64,000 bases of DNA from an uncultured Sphingomonas sp. (lineage in GTDB: Bacteria > Pseudomonadota > Alphaproteobacteria > Sphingomonadales > Sphingomonadaceae). The stretch spans positions 50,380 through 114,379 of the forward strand of contig NZ_CAKZHV010000030.1 of the NCBI RefSeq assembly GCF_936927845.1, read 5' to 3'. This document shows, in pieces, positions 24,318-34,117 of this stretch. Within the stretch, counting starts at the first letter, position 1. Every line of letters starts with the position of its first letter. The notes below the pieces were generated by a model that was given only the letters and a program-made list of their open reading frames with translations, did no database searches and had not been told where the DNA came from. A program made the position numbers and the translations under genes.

Positions 24318-24363
24318 TTCGGCCGGCGCCGGCACCCGCGGCGCGGCTGGAGTGAAACGGTAC

Positions 24364-24975
24364 ATGCCCGTCACGTCGGTGATCTTCGATGTCGGGCACG
24401 TGCTTTATGATTGGGATCCGCGGGTCCTGTACGAGCGCCTGTTCGACGACGAACAGGCGCTCGACCTATTCTTGCGAGAGGTCGCCACGCGCGAGTGGCA
24501 TTTCCAGCATGATGCGGGACGCCCGTTTGCGGAGACCTCGGCCGAGCTGATCGCGCTTCATCCCGAGCATGCCGAGATGATCCGCGCCTGGGGGCCGCGC
24601 TTCTCCGAGCAGATCCCAGGACCGATCACCGACATGCCCGCGATCGTCGAGGAGCTGGACGCGAACGGCGTGCCGTTGTTCGCGATCACCAACTTTTCCG
24701 GCGAGTTCTTCGCGCCCTTCCGTGCGCGCGAGGCGGCGCTGTTCGATCGTTTCCGCGACATCGTCGTCTCGGGCGACGAGAAGCTGATCAAGCCCGACGC
24801 CGCAATCTATCGCCTCGCGCTGCGCCGTTTCGGGGTGGCGGCGGATGAGACGATCTTCGTTGACGACAATGCGGCAAACATCGCGGGCGCACGCGCGGTT
24901 GGCATCCGCGCGCATCATTTCCGCGATGCGGTCACGCTGCGTGCCGAGCTGACCGAACTGGGGCTGCTGCGCTGA
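24364..24975 (+). CDS. HAD-superfamily hydrolase (subclass IA)
   Basis: A 203-aa hydrolase from ATG 24364, which has GGAG about ten bases upstream; a GTG at 24352 is the alternative. Motif I is VIFDVGHVLYDWDPRVLYER with the nucleophile aspartate, motif II lies in FAITNFSGEF, motif III is the lysine in DEKLIKPDAAIYRLALRRFG and motif IV is EDD-like IFVDDNAANIAGARAVGI. This subgroup includes phosphatases and 2-haloacid dehalogenase-like enzymes; the substrate cannot be predicted. It is 45 bases upstream of the EamA transporter. Confidence 0.85.
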   Translation: MPVTSVIFDVGHVLYDWDPRVLYERLFDDEQALDLFLREVATREWHFQHDAGRPFAETSAELIALHPEHAEMIRAWGPRFSEQIPGPITDMPAIVEELDANGVPLFAITNFSGEFFAPFRAREAALFDRFRDIVVSGDEKLIKPDAAIYRLALRRFGVAADETIFVDDNAANIAGARAVGIRAHHFRDAVTLRAELTELGLLR

Positions 24976-25019
24976 GCCAGCCCACGGCGAGGGCAGGAGC
25001 GGGGCCGGGAGCGGGGCAC

Positions 25020-25910
25020 GTGCCGCTGCGCCACCTGCTGCTCGGTCTCGCGGTTGTGGTCGTGTGGGGAACCAATTTCGTCGTCATCCGCGTCGCGCTG
25101 GAACAGCTGCCGCCGCTCGCCTTCGCCGCACTACGCTTCACCCTCGCGTTCCTGCCCGCCGCACTGTTCATCCGCCGCCCGGCGGTGCGCTGGCGTGATC
25201 TGGCGAGCTACGGCGTCCTGATCGGGGCAGGACAGTTCGGACTGCTGTTCATCGCGATGGACGGGCTGATCTCGCCCGGGCTCGCCAGCCTGGTCGTGCA
25301 GGCTCAGGTGTTCTTCACGATCGCGCTAGCGATGGCGTTCCGCGGCGAGCGGGTGAAGCCGGTGCAGGTGCTGGCACTCGTCATGGCGACCTTGGGGATC
25401 AGCGTGATCGTCGCGCACGGCGGGGGTGCCGCGACCCCGCTCGGGCTCGCGCTCGTCATCGCGGCAGCGCTCAGTTGGGCGGGCGGCAATCACGTCGCCA
25501 AGGCGAGCGGGGTGACCGACATGCTGGCGTTCGTCGTCTGGTCGAGCATGTTCGCGGTGCCGCCGCTGGTGCTCGCGGCCTTGGTGCTGGAGGGATGGCA
25601 GCCGATCGCGACCGCGCTGGCGCAGGCGACGCCTGCCACCTGGGGCGCGGTGGTGTGGCAGTCGGTCGGCAACTCGCTGTTCGGCTATGCCGCCTGGGGC
25701 TGGCTGCTCGCGCGGCATCCCGCCGCCACGATCACGCCGCTCGCGATGCTGGTGCCGGTGTTCGGCATGGGGGCAAGCGCGCTGCTGCTGGGCGAACCGC
25801 TGCCGGGGTGGAAGCTGGGCGCGGGGGCGCTGGTGCTCGGTGGGCTGGCGATCAACATCCTGTGGCCGCTCGCCGGACGAATCCCATGGCGACGCGGGGC
25901 AGGGGCGTGA
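25020..25910 (+). CDS. EamA/DMT-family inner-membrane transporter
   Basis: A 296-aa protein with ten hydrophobic segments arranged as two EamA repeats. The first opens LLLGLAVVVVWGTNFVVIRV, with the typical WGTNFV near the start of helix 1. The second has AAALSWAGGNHVAKASGVTD and the conserved ATITPLAMLVPVFGMGASAL with a following GEPLPGWKLGAGALVLGGLA. The start is GTG. It is a drug/metabolite exporter type and may export an amino acid or related metabolite. The next gene is convergent. Confidence 0.87.
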   Translation: MPLRHLLLGLAVVVVWGTNFVVIRVALEQLPPLAFAALRFTLAFLPAALFIRRPAVRWRDLASYGVLIGAGQFGLLFIAMDGLISPGLASLVVQAQVFFTIALAMAFRGERVKPVQVLALVMATLGISVIVAHGGGAATPLGLALVIAAALSWAGGNHVAKASGVTDMLAFVVWSSMFAVPPLVLAALVLEGWQPIATALAQATPATWGAVVWQSVGNSLFGYAAWGWLLARHPAATITPLAMLVPVFGMGASALLLGEPLPGWKLGAGALVLGGLAINILWPLAGRIPWRRGAGA

Positions 25911-25916
25911 CGGGCT

Positions 25917-26372
25917 TTACTCGACCGACAGCACCTCGATCGCATTCTCGCGGCCGTTGAACGAGACCAGCTCGCCCGCCTCTGCGCCCATCAGCGCGCG
26001 CGCGAGCGGGGCGGAGAAGGCGATCGCCCCCGCCGCCGGATCGGCCTCGTCGTCGCCGACGAGCGTGACGGCGCGCTGCTTTCCCGCGAGCGTGAAGGTG
26101 ACGCGGTTGCCGAAGCCGATTGCCCCGTCGTCGCGCGGACGCGTCTCGATCGCAGTCGCGCGCCGCGTCTGCCAGTAGCGCAGGTCGCGGCGGAGTTTCT
26201 TTACCGCTTCGGCGTCGTCGGTCGCCTCGATCTCGCCCTCCAACGCGGTGATCCGATCCGCGATCAGCTGACGACCGCGCGCGGTGACCAGATTGGGGCC
26301 GGGCGGCAGCGGCAGCTCGAACGTCGGCTCGAGATGCTCGTCGTCGCTCTCACGACGAAAGGCGACGCTCAT
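25917..26372 (-). CDS. GreA/GreB-family transcription elongation factor
   Basis: A 151-aa protein. The N-terminal coiled coil includes LVTARGRQLIADRITALEGE and TDDAEAVKKLRRDLRYWQTR. The C-terminal FKBP-like domain has GFGNRVTFTLAGKQRAVTLV, VGDDEADPAAGAIAFSAPLA and RALMGAEAGELVSFNG, the standard Gre signature. It stimulates transcript cleavage in backtracked RNA polymerase. Its start overlaps the stop of the HhH protein (ATGA). It could equally be called GreB-like, since GreA is usually larger and elsewhere. Confidence 0.85.
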   Translation of the reverse strand: MSVAFRRESDDEHLEPTFELPLPPGPNLVTARGRQLIADRITALEGEIEATDDAEAVKKLRRDLRYWQTRRATAIETRPRDDGAIGFGNRVTFTLAGKQRAVTLVGDDEADPAAGAIAFSAPLARALMGAEAGELVSFNGRENAIEVLSVE

Positions 26373-27115
26373 CCGAGCTTGCCGAACTGTGCCTCGTAGC
26401 CGGCGCGGTCGCCCTGCGCGAGGAAGCGCGCCTGCTCGCGCCAGCGATCGCGCTCCATCCGGCCCTGGAACGCGCCGAGCTGCGCATCGAGATCGGCGGC
26501 TTCCTGATCGTCCAGCCAGGCGAGCTGGTCGACCCGCGTGATGCCGAGTTCGCCCAAACGCGCCGCGATCTTGGGCCCGAGCCCCTTCAACTGCGTGATC
26601 GACCCGCCAGCGGGTGCTGTATCGGTGGCGACGAACTCGGGTGCGCCGGGGCTATCGGCCGCGGCACTGGCGGGCGAGGCGTCAAGCGGCGCAGCGGCGG
26701 CAATTGGCTCGTCGGCGAGCGGCGGTTCGCTCGGCTGGTCATCGATCGCCGGCGCGATGTCGTCCGGACCGGTATCGGCGGCGCGATCGATTGATGGCGC
26801 AGATGGCGTGGCGGAGCGCGCTTCGGTGCTGCCGCTGCGCTGACCCTCGGGTGCGAGCGTCGAGGCCGCGCTCGGCGGCGGGCGGTCGGCGAACGACTCG
26901 CCCGCGATATCGGCGTCACGCTCCTCGACACCGTCCTCGCGGAGCGCATCGATGCGCGCCTGCTCCTCCTTCTCGGCGGCACGACGGGCGTTTTTCAATC
27001 GCGCGCCCTTGATCATGCCGATGATCGTCAGCAGCGCGAGCAGCGCCACCAGCCCGAGCGCGATCAGCACGAGCAGGTTGTCCTGCGAAAACGGTATCAT
27101 CGAAAAATTGCCCAT
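26369..27115 (-). CDS. Membrane-anchored helix-hairpin-helix protein
   Basis: A 248-aa protein. Residues 11-34 form one transmembrane helix (DNLLVLIALGLVALLALLTI). An Ala/Pro/Asp-rich linker of about 130 residues follows. The C-terminal domain reads ITQLKGLGPKIAARLGELGI TRVDQLAWLDD..., a helix-hairpin-helix with the LKGLG.K.A..L...GI pattern. Such domains bind DNA or act in protein contacts. It may tether something at the membrane, but nothing more can be inferred. It precedes the Gre factor with an ATGA overlap, so the two share a transcript. Confidence 0.75.
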   Translation of the reverse strand: MGNFSMIPFSQDNLLVLIALGLVALLALLTIIGMIKGARLKNARRAAEKEEQARIDALREDGVEERDADIAGESFADRPPPSAASTLAPEGQRSGSTEARSATPSAPSIDRAADTGPDDIAPAIDDQPSEPPLADEPIAAAAPLDASPASAAADSPGAPEFVATDTAPAGGSITQLKGLGPKIAARLGELGITRVDQLAWLDDQEAADLDAQLGAFQGRMERDRWREQARFLAQGDRAGYEAQFGKLG

Positions 27116-27148
27116 AAGGCGAGAACGTAGAGCGCCGGCCGAGGGTCC

Positions 27149-28441
27149 TCAAGCGCGATGCGTGCCGTCGTCCTCGCGCGCGATCTCGCGCCAGCCGATG
27201 TCGCGGCGGCAGAAACCGGTCGGAAAGTCGATGCGGTCGACCGCGGCATAAGCGGCGGCGTGCGCCGCGCGCACGCTGTCGCCGGTGGCGGTGACCGCGA
27301 GTACGCGCCCGCCGTTCGCCACGAGTTGGCCGTCCTGCATGCGCGTCCCCGCCTGAAACACGCGCGCACCGTCCGCCTCGGCATGCGAAATGCCACTGAT
27401 CGCCCCGCCGGTCTCGGGCGTTCCGGGATAGCCGCGCGCGGCCATGACGACGGTCAGCGCCACTTCGTCGCGAAAGCGCGGCTCGGACAGGTCGGTCAGC
27501 CGGCCCTCCGCCACGGCGAGCAGCACCTCAACCAGATCGCCGTCGAAACGCGCCATCAGCACCTGGCATTCGGGATCGCCGAAGCGGACGTTGTACTCGA
27601 TCAGCTTGGGCCCGTCCGCGGTCAGCATCAGCCCGGCATAGAGCACGCCGACGTATGGGGTGCCCGCGGCTGCGAGCGCGTCGATCGTCGGGCGGACGAT
27701 CTCGCCCAGCGCGCGCTCCTCGTCCTCGGCCGACAGGCACGCGGCGGGCGAGTAGGCGCCCATGCCGCCGGTGTTCGCGCCCGTGTCGCCGTCGCCGACG
27801 CGCTTGTGGTCCTGCGCCGAGCCGAATGACGCGCTGCTGGTACCGTCGCTCAGTACGAACAGGCTGGCTTCCTCGCCCTCCAGGAACTCTTCGATCACCG
27901 CCTCCGCGGGGCCGTGCGCGAATAGCTCATGGATCGCCGTCTCGGCCTCGTCGCGCGACATCGCGACGGTCACGCCCTTGCCCGCGGCGAGGCCGTCGGC
28001 CTTGATGACGCAGCGGCAGCCATCCGCGGTCGCGAAATCGTCGAGGCAGGCGAGCGCGCCGTCGCGCGAGGTGACGCGCGAGTAGCGGGCGGTGGGGATG
28101 CCGACGCGCGCGCACAGATCCTTGGTGAAGCCCTTCGATCCCTCCAGCCGCGCGGCCTCGCGGCCCGGACCAAACACGGGCACGCCGATCGCGCGGACGT
28201 TGTCGGCCAGTCCCTCGACCAGCGGCGCCTCGGGGCCGACGACAACCAGCCCGATCTGCTGCCGCCGCACGAAGTCGATCACCGCGCGGTGATCGGCGGG
28301 GTCGAGATCGACGACCGTCGCATGGTCCGCGATCCCGGGGTTGCCCGGCGCGGCGAACAGCGTATCGAGGCGGGGCGACTGCGCCAGCCGCCATGCCAGT
28401 GCGTGTTCGCGGCCGCCCGACCCGATCAACAGGATATTCAT
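27149..28441 (-). CDS. purD: Phosphoribosylamine-glycine ligase
   Basis: A 430-aa enzyme from ATG 28441 ([20 protein letters not shown]). It ligates glycine to phosphoribosylamine in purine synthesis. Visible motifs: the N-terminal GSGGREHAL nucleotide/substrate site, [20 protein letters not shown] in the ATP-grasp domain, [19 protein letters not shown] and [20 protein letters not shown]. The longer upstream frame would extend into xseA and was rejected. Its start codon overlaps that of xseA head to head. Confidence 0.95.
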   Translation of the reverse strand: MNILLIGSGGREHALAWRLAQSPRLDTLFAAPGNPGIADHATVVDLDPADHRAVIDFVRRQQIGLVVVGPEAPLVEGLADNVRAIGVPVFGPGREAARLEGSKGFTKDLCARVGIPTARYSRVTSRDGALACLDDFATADGCRCVIKADGLAAGKGVTVAMSRDEAETAIHELFAHGPAEAVIEEFLEGEEASLFVLSDGTSSASFGSAQDHKRVGDGDTGANTGGMGAYSPAACLSAEDEERALGEIVRPTIDALAAAGTPYVGVLYAGLMLTADGPKLIEYNVRFGDPECQVLMARFDGDLVEVLLAVAEGRLTDLSEPRFRDEVALTVVMAARGYPGTPETGGAISGISHAEADGARVFQAGTRMQDGQLVANGGRVLAVTATGDSVRAAHAAAYAAVDRIDFPTGFCRRDIGWREIAREDDGTHRA

Positions 28442-29894
28442 GGCCGACCCCCTTTTCGATACTCCGCCAGGGCGGCTGGTAGCCGAGCCGGTGGCGGGCG
28501 ACAATACGATGGCGCTGTCGGTCGGCGAGCTGTCGGGCCGCTTGAAGCGGATGGTCGAGGGCGAGTTCGGTCACGTCCGGCTTCGCGGCGAGATCTCGGG
28601 CTACAAGCGTGTCGCCTCGGGCCACTCGTACCTGGCACTGAAGGACGACAGCGCCGTGATCGACGGCGTGATGTGGAAGGGCAACAGCGCATCGCTCGCC
28701 TTCCGCCCGGAAGACGGCGTCGAGGTGATCGCGACCGGACGGCTGACGACCTATCCGGGCCGCTCGAAATACCAGATCATCATCGAGCGGATGGAGCTCG
28801 CCGGCGCGGGTGCGCTGATGGCGCTGCTCGAGCGCAACAAGGCGCGCTTCGATGCCGAAGGGCTGTTCGCGAAATCGCGCGCGCGTCGGGCCCTACCTTT
28901 CATGCCGCGCGTCATCGGTGTCGTCACCTCGGGTGCCGGGGCGGTGATCCGCGACATCCTCCACCGGCTGGAGGATCGTTGCCCGACGCACGTCGTCGTT
29001 TGGCCGGTCAAGGTCCAGGGGCAGGGCGCGGCGGAGGAGATCGCCGCGGCGATCCGCGGCTTCGACGCGCTGCCCGCAGCGGACGCCGCGACGTCGGACG
29101 TGCCGTGCACGCCGGCCGGGTCGCGTAATCGTGCTTCGCCGATCCCGCGACCCGACCTCGTCATCGTCGCGCGCGGCGGCGGGTCGATCGAGGATCTGTG
29201 GGCGTTCAACGAGGAGCCGGTCGTCCGCGCGGTCGCTGCCTGCTCGATCCCGATCATCTCCGCGGTCGGGCACGAGACCGACACGACCTTGTGCGATCAC
29301 GCCGCTGACCTGCGCGCGCCGACCCCGACCGCGGCGGCCGAGATCGCGGTGCCGGTGCTCGCCGACCTGCGCTACACGCTCGATGCGATGAGCGCACGCA
29401 CCGCGCGCTGCGCCAACCGCCACGTCGAGCGCGGGCGCGAGCGGCTGACTGCGCTCGCGCGCCTGCTGCCCTCGCGCGACCGGCTGCTGGGGCCGCAGCG
29501 GCAGCGGATGGACGAGGCCGCGATCCGCGCCGACCGCGCGCTGGAACGCCGTGTCGCGGTGGCGCGTGGCACGCTCGACCGCGTGGCGGGCGCGATCCGC
29601 CCCGCGACGCTCGACCGCCGGCTGGAAGCCGCCCGGCGCAGCCTCAGCGACATCGGGCGATTGGTGGAGAGCCTCAACCCCGATCGCATCCTCGAACGCG
29701 GCTACGCACGCGTGACGACGCGCGACGGCGCGACGATCACCACCGCTGCCGCGGCGCGCGAGGCCGGCGCGCTGACGCTCCACTTCCGGCGGGAAGAGGT
29801 GATTGACGTGACCGTCGCAGGCACGGTTGAGGAAGCCCCGATGCGCCCCCAAGTCCGGCGCACGCGCAAACCCGAACAGCCGACGCTGCTCTAA
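28440..29894 (+). CDS. xseA: Exodeoxyribonuclease VII large subunit
   Basis: A 484-aa subunit beginning [20 protein letters not shown]. The OB-fold domain has [20 protein letters not shown] and [20 protein letters not shown]. The catalytic domain has [20 protein letters not shown] and [20 protein letters not shown], then [21 protein letters not shown] Ser/Pro/Arg-rich insert of about 25 residues lies before the last motifs. A coiled-coil C-terminus binds XseB, encoded at 60211. The ATG overlaps the purD start by two bases. ExoVII degrades single-stranded DNA. Confidence 0.95.
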   Translation: MADPLFDTPPGRLVAEPVAGDNTMALSVGELSGRLKRMVEGEFGHVRLRGEISGYKRVASGHSYLALKDDSAVIDGVMWKGNSASLAFRPEDGVEVIATGRLTTYPGRSKYQIIIERMELAGAGALMALLERNKARFDAEGLFAKSRARRALPFMPRVIGVVTSGAGAVIRDILHRLEDRCPTHVVVWPVKVQGQGAAEEIAAAIRGFDALPAADAATSDVPCTPAGSRNRASPIPRPDLVIVARGGGSIEDLWAFNEEPVVRAVAACSIPIISAVGHETDTTLCDHAADLRAPTPTAAAEIAVPVLADLRYTLDAMSARTARCANRHVERGRERLTALARLLPSRDRLLGPQRQRMDEAAIRADRALERRVAVARGTLDRVAGAIRPATLDRRLEAARRSLSDIGRLVESLNPDRILERGYARVTTRDGATITTAAAAREAGALTLHFRREEVIDVTVAGTVEEAPMRPQVRRTRKPEQPTLL

Positions 29895-29908
29895 CGGAAC
29901 AACAAGCG

Positions 29909-30109
29909 ATGCTCATGTCCAACACCAACCGACCCGCCAAGCTCCACTACATGGCCAACGGCTTTCGCGTGCTGAGCACCGGCGACCACGTCATCTGCGC
30001 CGCCTCAGGCGCGCCGATCGCGCTCGACGACCTGCGCTACTGGGACGTCGCCGGCCAGCGCCCCTTCGCAACCGCACAGCTCGCCAGCGAGGCGATGCGC
30101 CCGCGGTGA
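29909..30109 (+). CDS. DUF2093 family protein
   Basis: A 66-aa protein, MLMSNTNRPAKLHYMANGFR and VLSTGDHVICAASGAPIALD DLRYWDV.... The pattern YM.NGFRVL..GDHV.CAVSG..I.L..LRYWSV is that of DUF2093, which commonly follows xseA in alphaproteobacteria. ATG 29915 is an alternative start. It is 14 bases after xseA, probably in the same transcript. Function unknown. Confidence 0.85.
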   Translation: MLMSNTNRPAKLHYMANGFRVLSTGDHVICAASGAPIALDDLRYWDVAGQRPFATAQLASEAMRPR

Positions 30110-30112
30110 GGA

Positions 30113-30637
30113 CTAGCGTAGCCGTTTGACCTTGATCGAGGTTCCACCGGCAATCGATGCTTTGTAAGCACCCAAGGCGGCAGCCTTGATCGTGATGGTT
30201 GCACCGGCACGTGGTTCAAAGCGGGCTGTTTCCACCGTTTGCCATACTGACCCATCCGCCAAAGCGAGGTTGAAGCGCGCATATTGCGCATTTGCCACGC
30301 TCGAAATGGTCGACGTCAGCTCGCGTACGGCAGTGGCTTTATCTACCGCATCGCCGAGTGCTGCTCCATCTGACGTGAGACCGAAGCGAGCGCGTCGGCG
30401 TTCGACGACCTTCTCTTTGTCGAGCACGAGAAGCGACCCATTGTCGCGCGCGTCCAGAATCGCTTCGGCGGCACGATCGAAGCACGCGAGGCGTGGCGCG
30501 TCCTCCGTAAGCATGCGGCAGGCGCTTAACGCGTCCACCGTGTGCGAGACGTCATCTTGCTTCTTTGCCATGGCGACTGTCGCTTGCCCCATCACCAAAC
30601 AAACAATCGCGAGTCGAACAGCTGGTCCATAAGTCAT
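30113..30637 (-). CDS. Periplasmic protein of unknown function
   Basis: A 174-aa protein with a signal peptide (MTYGPAVRLAIVCLVMGQAT followed by VAMAK). The mature part contains LSACRMLTEDAPRLACFDRA, a CxxxxxxxRLxCFDxAA pattern seen in small periplasmic proteins, and a C-terminal beta domain (NAQYARFNLALADGSVWQTV, GATITIKAAALGAYKASIAG). The two cysteines likely form a disulfide. It is convergent with DUF2093 and faces away from the receptor gene, with which it shares the intergenic region. Confidence 0.7.
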   Translation of the reverse strand: MTYGPAVRLAIVCLVMGQATVAMAKKQDDVSHTVDALSACRMLTEDAPRLACFDRAAEAILDARDNGSLLVLDKEKVVERRRARFGLTSDGAALGDAVDKATAVRELTSTISSVANAQYARFNLALADGSVWQTVETARFEPRAGATITIKAAALGAYKASIAGGTSIKVKRLR

Positions 30638-30875
30638 GAATTTGGCGCCTCTTTCCCCGGTTTTACCGCAGCCTCACTGTCGTAATAATACAAAGTGGTA
30701 ATCAAATATGTGCTGTTTATGTGACAGCCTATACGAAAGTGACCAGGTGCTCTGCATCATCGTTGTGATTGTTACCTGTACACGTAAAAACGAACCATCC
30801 GGTGACTTGTCGTTACCGTGACAATCCGACCCACCCGGCACTGCAAGCCGGGGGTTCAAAAGGGGTAAAGACTAG
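30638..30875. promoter_or_regulatory. AT-rich divergent regulatory region with a leader hairpin
   Basis: A gap of 238 bases between divergent genes, markedly richer in A and T than its surroundings (for example 30680-30730). It must hold the promoters of the receptor and of the periplasmic protein. Near the receptor start, CCCGGC (30834-30839) pairs with GCCGGG (30847-30852). I see no recognisable riboswitch and cannot place -10/-35 boxes with confidence. Confidence 0.4.
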
Positions 30876-33800
30876 ATGACGGCTACATTCCGTACCCGCC
30901 TGCTCGCGTCGACGCTGCTGCTCGGAGCGGCATCGCTCTCGACGCCGGCCTTCGCGCAGAACAACGAGCCCACGCCCAATGCGAACGCGCAAGGTGAAGT
31001 CGGCATTGCGCCGGCCGCCGGCACGCCCAACACGCCGACCGCAGAAGGCGACATCGTCGTCACCGGCACGCTGATCCGTGATCCCAACGTCATTTCGTCG
31101 TCGCCGGTGGGCGTGATCGGTCAGGAAGAGCTTCAGCTCCGTCAGACCAACGTCGCGGAAGAAGTGCTCCGCACTATCCCGGGCGTCGTTCCCAGCATCG
31201 GTAGCCAGGTTAATAACGGCAACGGCGGTGCGTCGTTCGTCAACCTTCGCGGCCTCGGCTCCAACCGCAACCTCGTCCTGCTGGACGGTTCGCGCATCGC
31301 GCCTGCTGGTCTCGGCGGCCAGGTCGACCTCAACAACATCCCGCTCGCGCTCGTGGACGCGTCGACAACCTGACCGGCGGCGCAAGCTCGACCTACGGTG
31401 CGGACGCCGTCGCGGGCGTGATCAACTTCATCACCCGCAGCGACTTCACGGGCATGGAGCTGAATGCCTCGGAGCAGATCACCGAGCGTGGTGATGGCAA
31501 CTTCTTCCGTGGCGACCTGACGCTGGGCGCCAATCTCGACGATGGCCGCGGCAACGTGGTGCTCAGCCTGGGTTACCAGGAGTCGGATCCCGTTTATTTC
31601 GGCGGCAACGATCGGCCGAACTCGCAAGTAACGCTCGAATCTTACGATCGCACGTACACCGCCGGTCAGGGTTCTTCGACCACCACGCCGTCGCGCTTCG
31701 ACATCGGTGGAGGCCGCGCCGCGCAGCAGGTGTCGGCGGATGGCACCGGCATCCAGAACTATTACGCCCCGTTTAACTTCAACCCGGACAACGTGTTCCA
31801 GGTGCCGTTCAAGCGCTACAACATGTACGGTGCGGGGCATTACGATGTTGCAGACAACATCACTGTCTATGCACGCGGTCTGTTCTCGGACAACACGGTC
31901 ACCACGATCATCGCGCCGTCGGGCGTGTTTGGTTCGTCGGTTGCAGTGCCGGTCAGCAACCCGTTCCTGAGCGCTGCGCAGCGTAACTATCTGTGTGCGA
32001 ACGCGGATACGAACACGGCGGTTGCCGGCAACCAGACGCTGACGGCCGCACAGTGCGCCGCGGCGGCGGCGGCCACCAGCCCGACTGATCCGAACTATCG
32101 CACGTTCAACTTCGGCCTGCGTCGTCGTACGGTTGAGGCGGGTCCGCGTACCAGCGCATACAATACCCAGATCTTCGATTTCCGCGGCGGTGTCCGCGGT
32201 GACATCACCAGCGGTATCGGATTCGACCTCTCGGGCTCCTACGGCCGCAGCCGCAACACGCAGAACATCGGTGGTTACGTGCTTCTGTCGCGTGCACGCC
32301 AGGCGCTGCTCGCCACCAACACCACGACCTGCTTGACCGACACCAACGGTTGCGTTCCGCTCAACGTCTTCGGTCCGGCAGGGTCGATCACGCAGCAGAT
32401 GGCCAACTTCCTGACCGCGGCAAGCACGACCGTCGTCGAAACGACGCTCGGTCAGGCGCGTGGTGTCATCAACGGTGACATCGGGTTCGGCTCGCCTTTC
32501 AGCGACTCGCACATCAACATCGCGGTTGGTGCCGAGTACCGTAAGTATGGCGCACGTCAGCAGGCTGATACGCTGGCGCAGACCGCGGGTGAACTTGGTG
32601 GCGCCGGTGGCGCCGCGCCGAACATCCGCGGCGGCTATGACGTGGTTGAGGGCTTCGGCGAAATCGTCGCGCCGCTCGTCACCGATCGTCCGTTCTTCCA
32701 GAACCTCCAGTTGGAAGCCGGTATCCGTCAGTCGCACTACAAGGTCGACGCTCAGGGCAACCCGACCTTCAACACCACGACGTGGAAGGCTGGTGGCAGC
32801 TGGGCACCGATCAGCGATCTGAAGCTGCGCGGAACCTACCAGCGTGCGGCACGCGCGCCGAACATCGGTGAGCTGTTCTCGCCGATCTCGACCGGACTGA
32901 CCAACCTCGGGGTCGATCCGTGCGCGGGTGCGAACCCGGTGAACAACGCCAATCTGCGCGCCGTGTGTCTCGCACAGGGTGCACCGGCCGCGACGATCGG
33001 GTTCATCAACAACCCGACCGGTGGCCAGGCGGCGGTGACCGGCGGCGGAAACCCCTCGCTTCGTCCGGAAATCGCAAAGTCGTACACCTTTGGTGCGGTG
33101 GTGACGCCGAGCTTCTTCCGTGGCTTCACCGCGTCGGCTGACTATTACCACATCAAGGTGTCTGGTGCCGTCAGCAGCCCGACTCCGGCGGATCTGATCG
33201 CGGCATGCTTCGGCGCGTCGCCGACGAACCCGCCCGCCAACGCCGCAACGAGCGCAGCCTGCACCGTCATCGGCCGCAACCCGATCACGGGTGGCCTTGA
33301 TGGTGATCCCGCAACGACCACCGGTCTGTTCTCGCCGCTGTCGAACCTGGGTACGATCCTTACCTCGGGTATCGACGTCAACGTCAGCTACCGGACGCGT
33401 CTGGGTCAGCTGTTCGGCGAGGATGCAGCGCTGAACCTCGGCTTCGTTGGCAACTGGACCGAACAATCCAAGTTCCAGGCGACCCCGACCTCGGTGAACC
33501 GTGAGTGCACCGGCTATTACAGCGTCAACTGCGGCTCGTTGCAGCCGGAGTTCTCGTTCAACCAGCGCACCACCTTGTCGCTTGGTCGCGCGGACATCTC
33601 GCTGCTGTGGCGCTTCATCAGCCCGATGCGGCTTGAGCCGCAACAGCTCGCCGATGACATCGCAGCGGCAGAAGCGGCGAACCGGAACGCAGCGGGCGTG
33701 CTGCTGCCGGTGGCGCAGCAGGGTTGCCCGAACTACACGACCGACGCTGGTGACGCGATTGCCAACGGCGGTGGTGCATGCTTGATCGACTCGCCGTTCC

Positions 33801-34018
33801 GTCGGATCGGTGCGCGTCATTACTTCGATCTTGCCACGCGCTTCTCGGCGTCTGACACGCTCGAATTCACCATCACGGTGCAGAACCTGCTCGACAAGAG
33901 CCCGCCGACCGTGGGTGGTACGGTTGGTTCGACCACCTACAACGGCGGCAACACCTTCCCGTCGACCTACGATCCGCTGGGTCGTAAGTTCGCCGTGGGT
34001 GCGCGTTTGAAGTTCTAA
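30876..34018 (+). pseudogene. TonB-dependent receptor with a one-base deletion
   Basis: A large receptor (about 1047 aa if repaired). Signal peptide MTATFRTRLLASTLLLGAAS; TonB-box region EGDIVVTGTLIRDPNVISSS; plug domain to about residue 165; then a long barrel ending in VGARLKF with terminal phenylalanine. The first frame stops at 31371-31373 after IPLALVDAST. The other frame continues perfectly from VDNLTGGASSTYGADAVAGV, so one base is missing near 31356-31358 (GTG GA- CGC GTC). A frameshift in the plug would give a non-functional receptor. A sequencing error is possible. The receptor should take up a large substrate at the outer membrane. A strong terminator follows. Confidence 0.85.
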
Positions 34019-34037
34019 GCTAGAACATCGCAAAGGA

Positions 34038-34067
34038 AGGGCGCGCCGCTTGGTGCGCCCTTTTTTT
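34038..34067 (+). terminator. Rho-independent terminator of the receptor gene
   Basis: A ten-base stem (AGGGCGCGCC with GGTGCGCCCT, one G-T wobble), four-base loop and a run of seven T residues, placed 20 bases after the receptor stop. This is a textbook intrinsic terminator. Confidence 0.9.
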
Positions 34068-34117
34068 GGGGGAGAAGGCCTGAACGGCCTTTGAACGCTA
34101 CGAGTCTTAGATGTCGC

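Noticed and set aside
30638..30875. A riboswitch (for example cobalamin type) upstream of the TonB receptor
   Set aside because: I could not find the conserved B12-box-like core or the nested stems. Only a simple hairpin near the start codon is visible.
31340..31380. Programmed frameshifting in the TonB receptor
   Set aside because: No slippery heptamer and no downstream pseudoknot-like structure is apparent, and the receptor family is not known to use frameshifting.
31142..34033. A very long minus-strand open frame (963 codons) opposite the TonB receptor
   Set aside because: It is an arginine-rich shadow of the real gene created by GC-rich codon use. It has no family motif, no membrane or signal pattern, and covers exactly the receptor.
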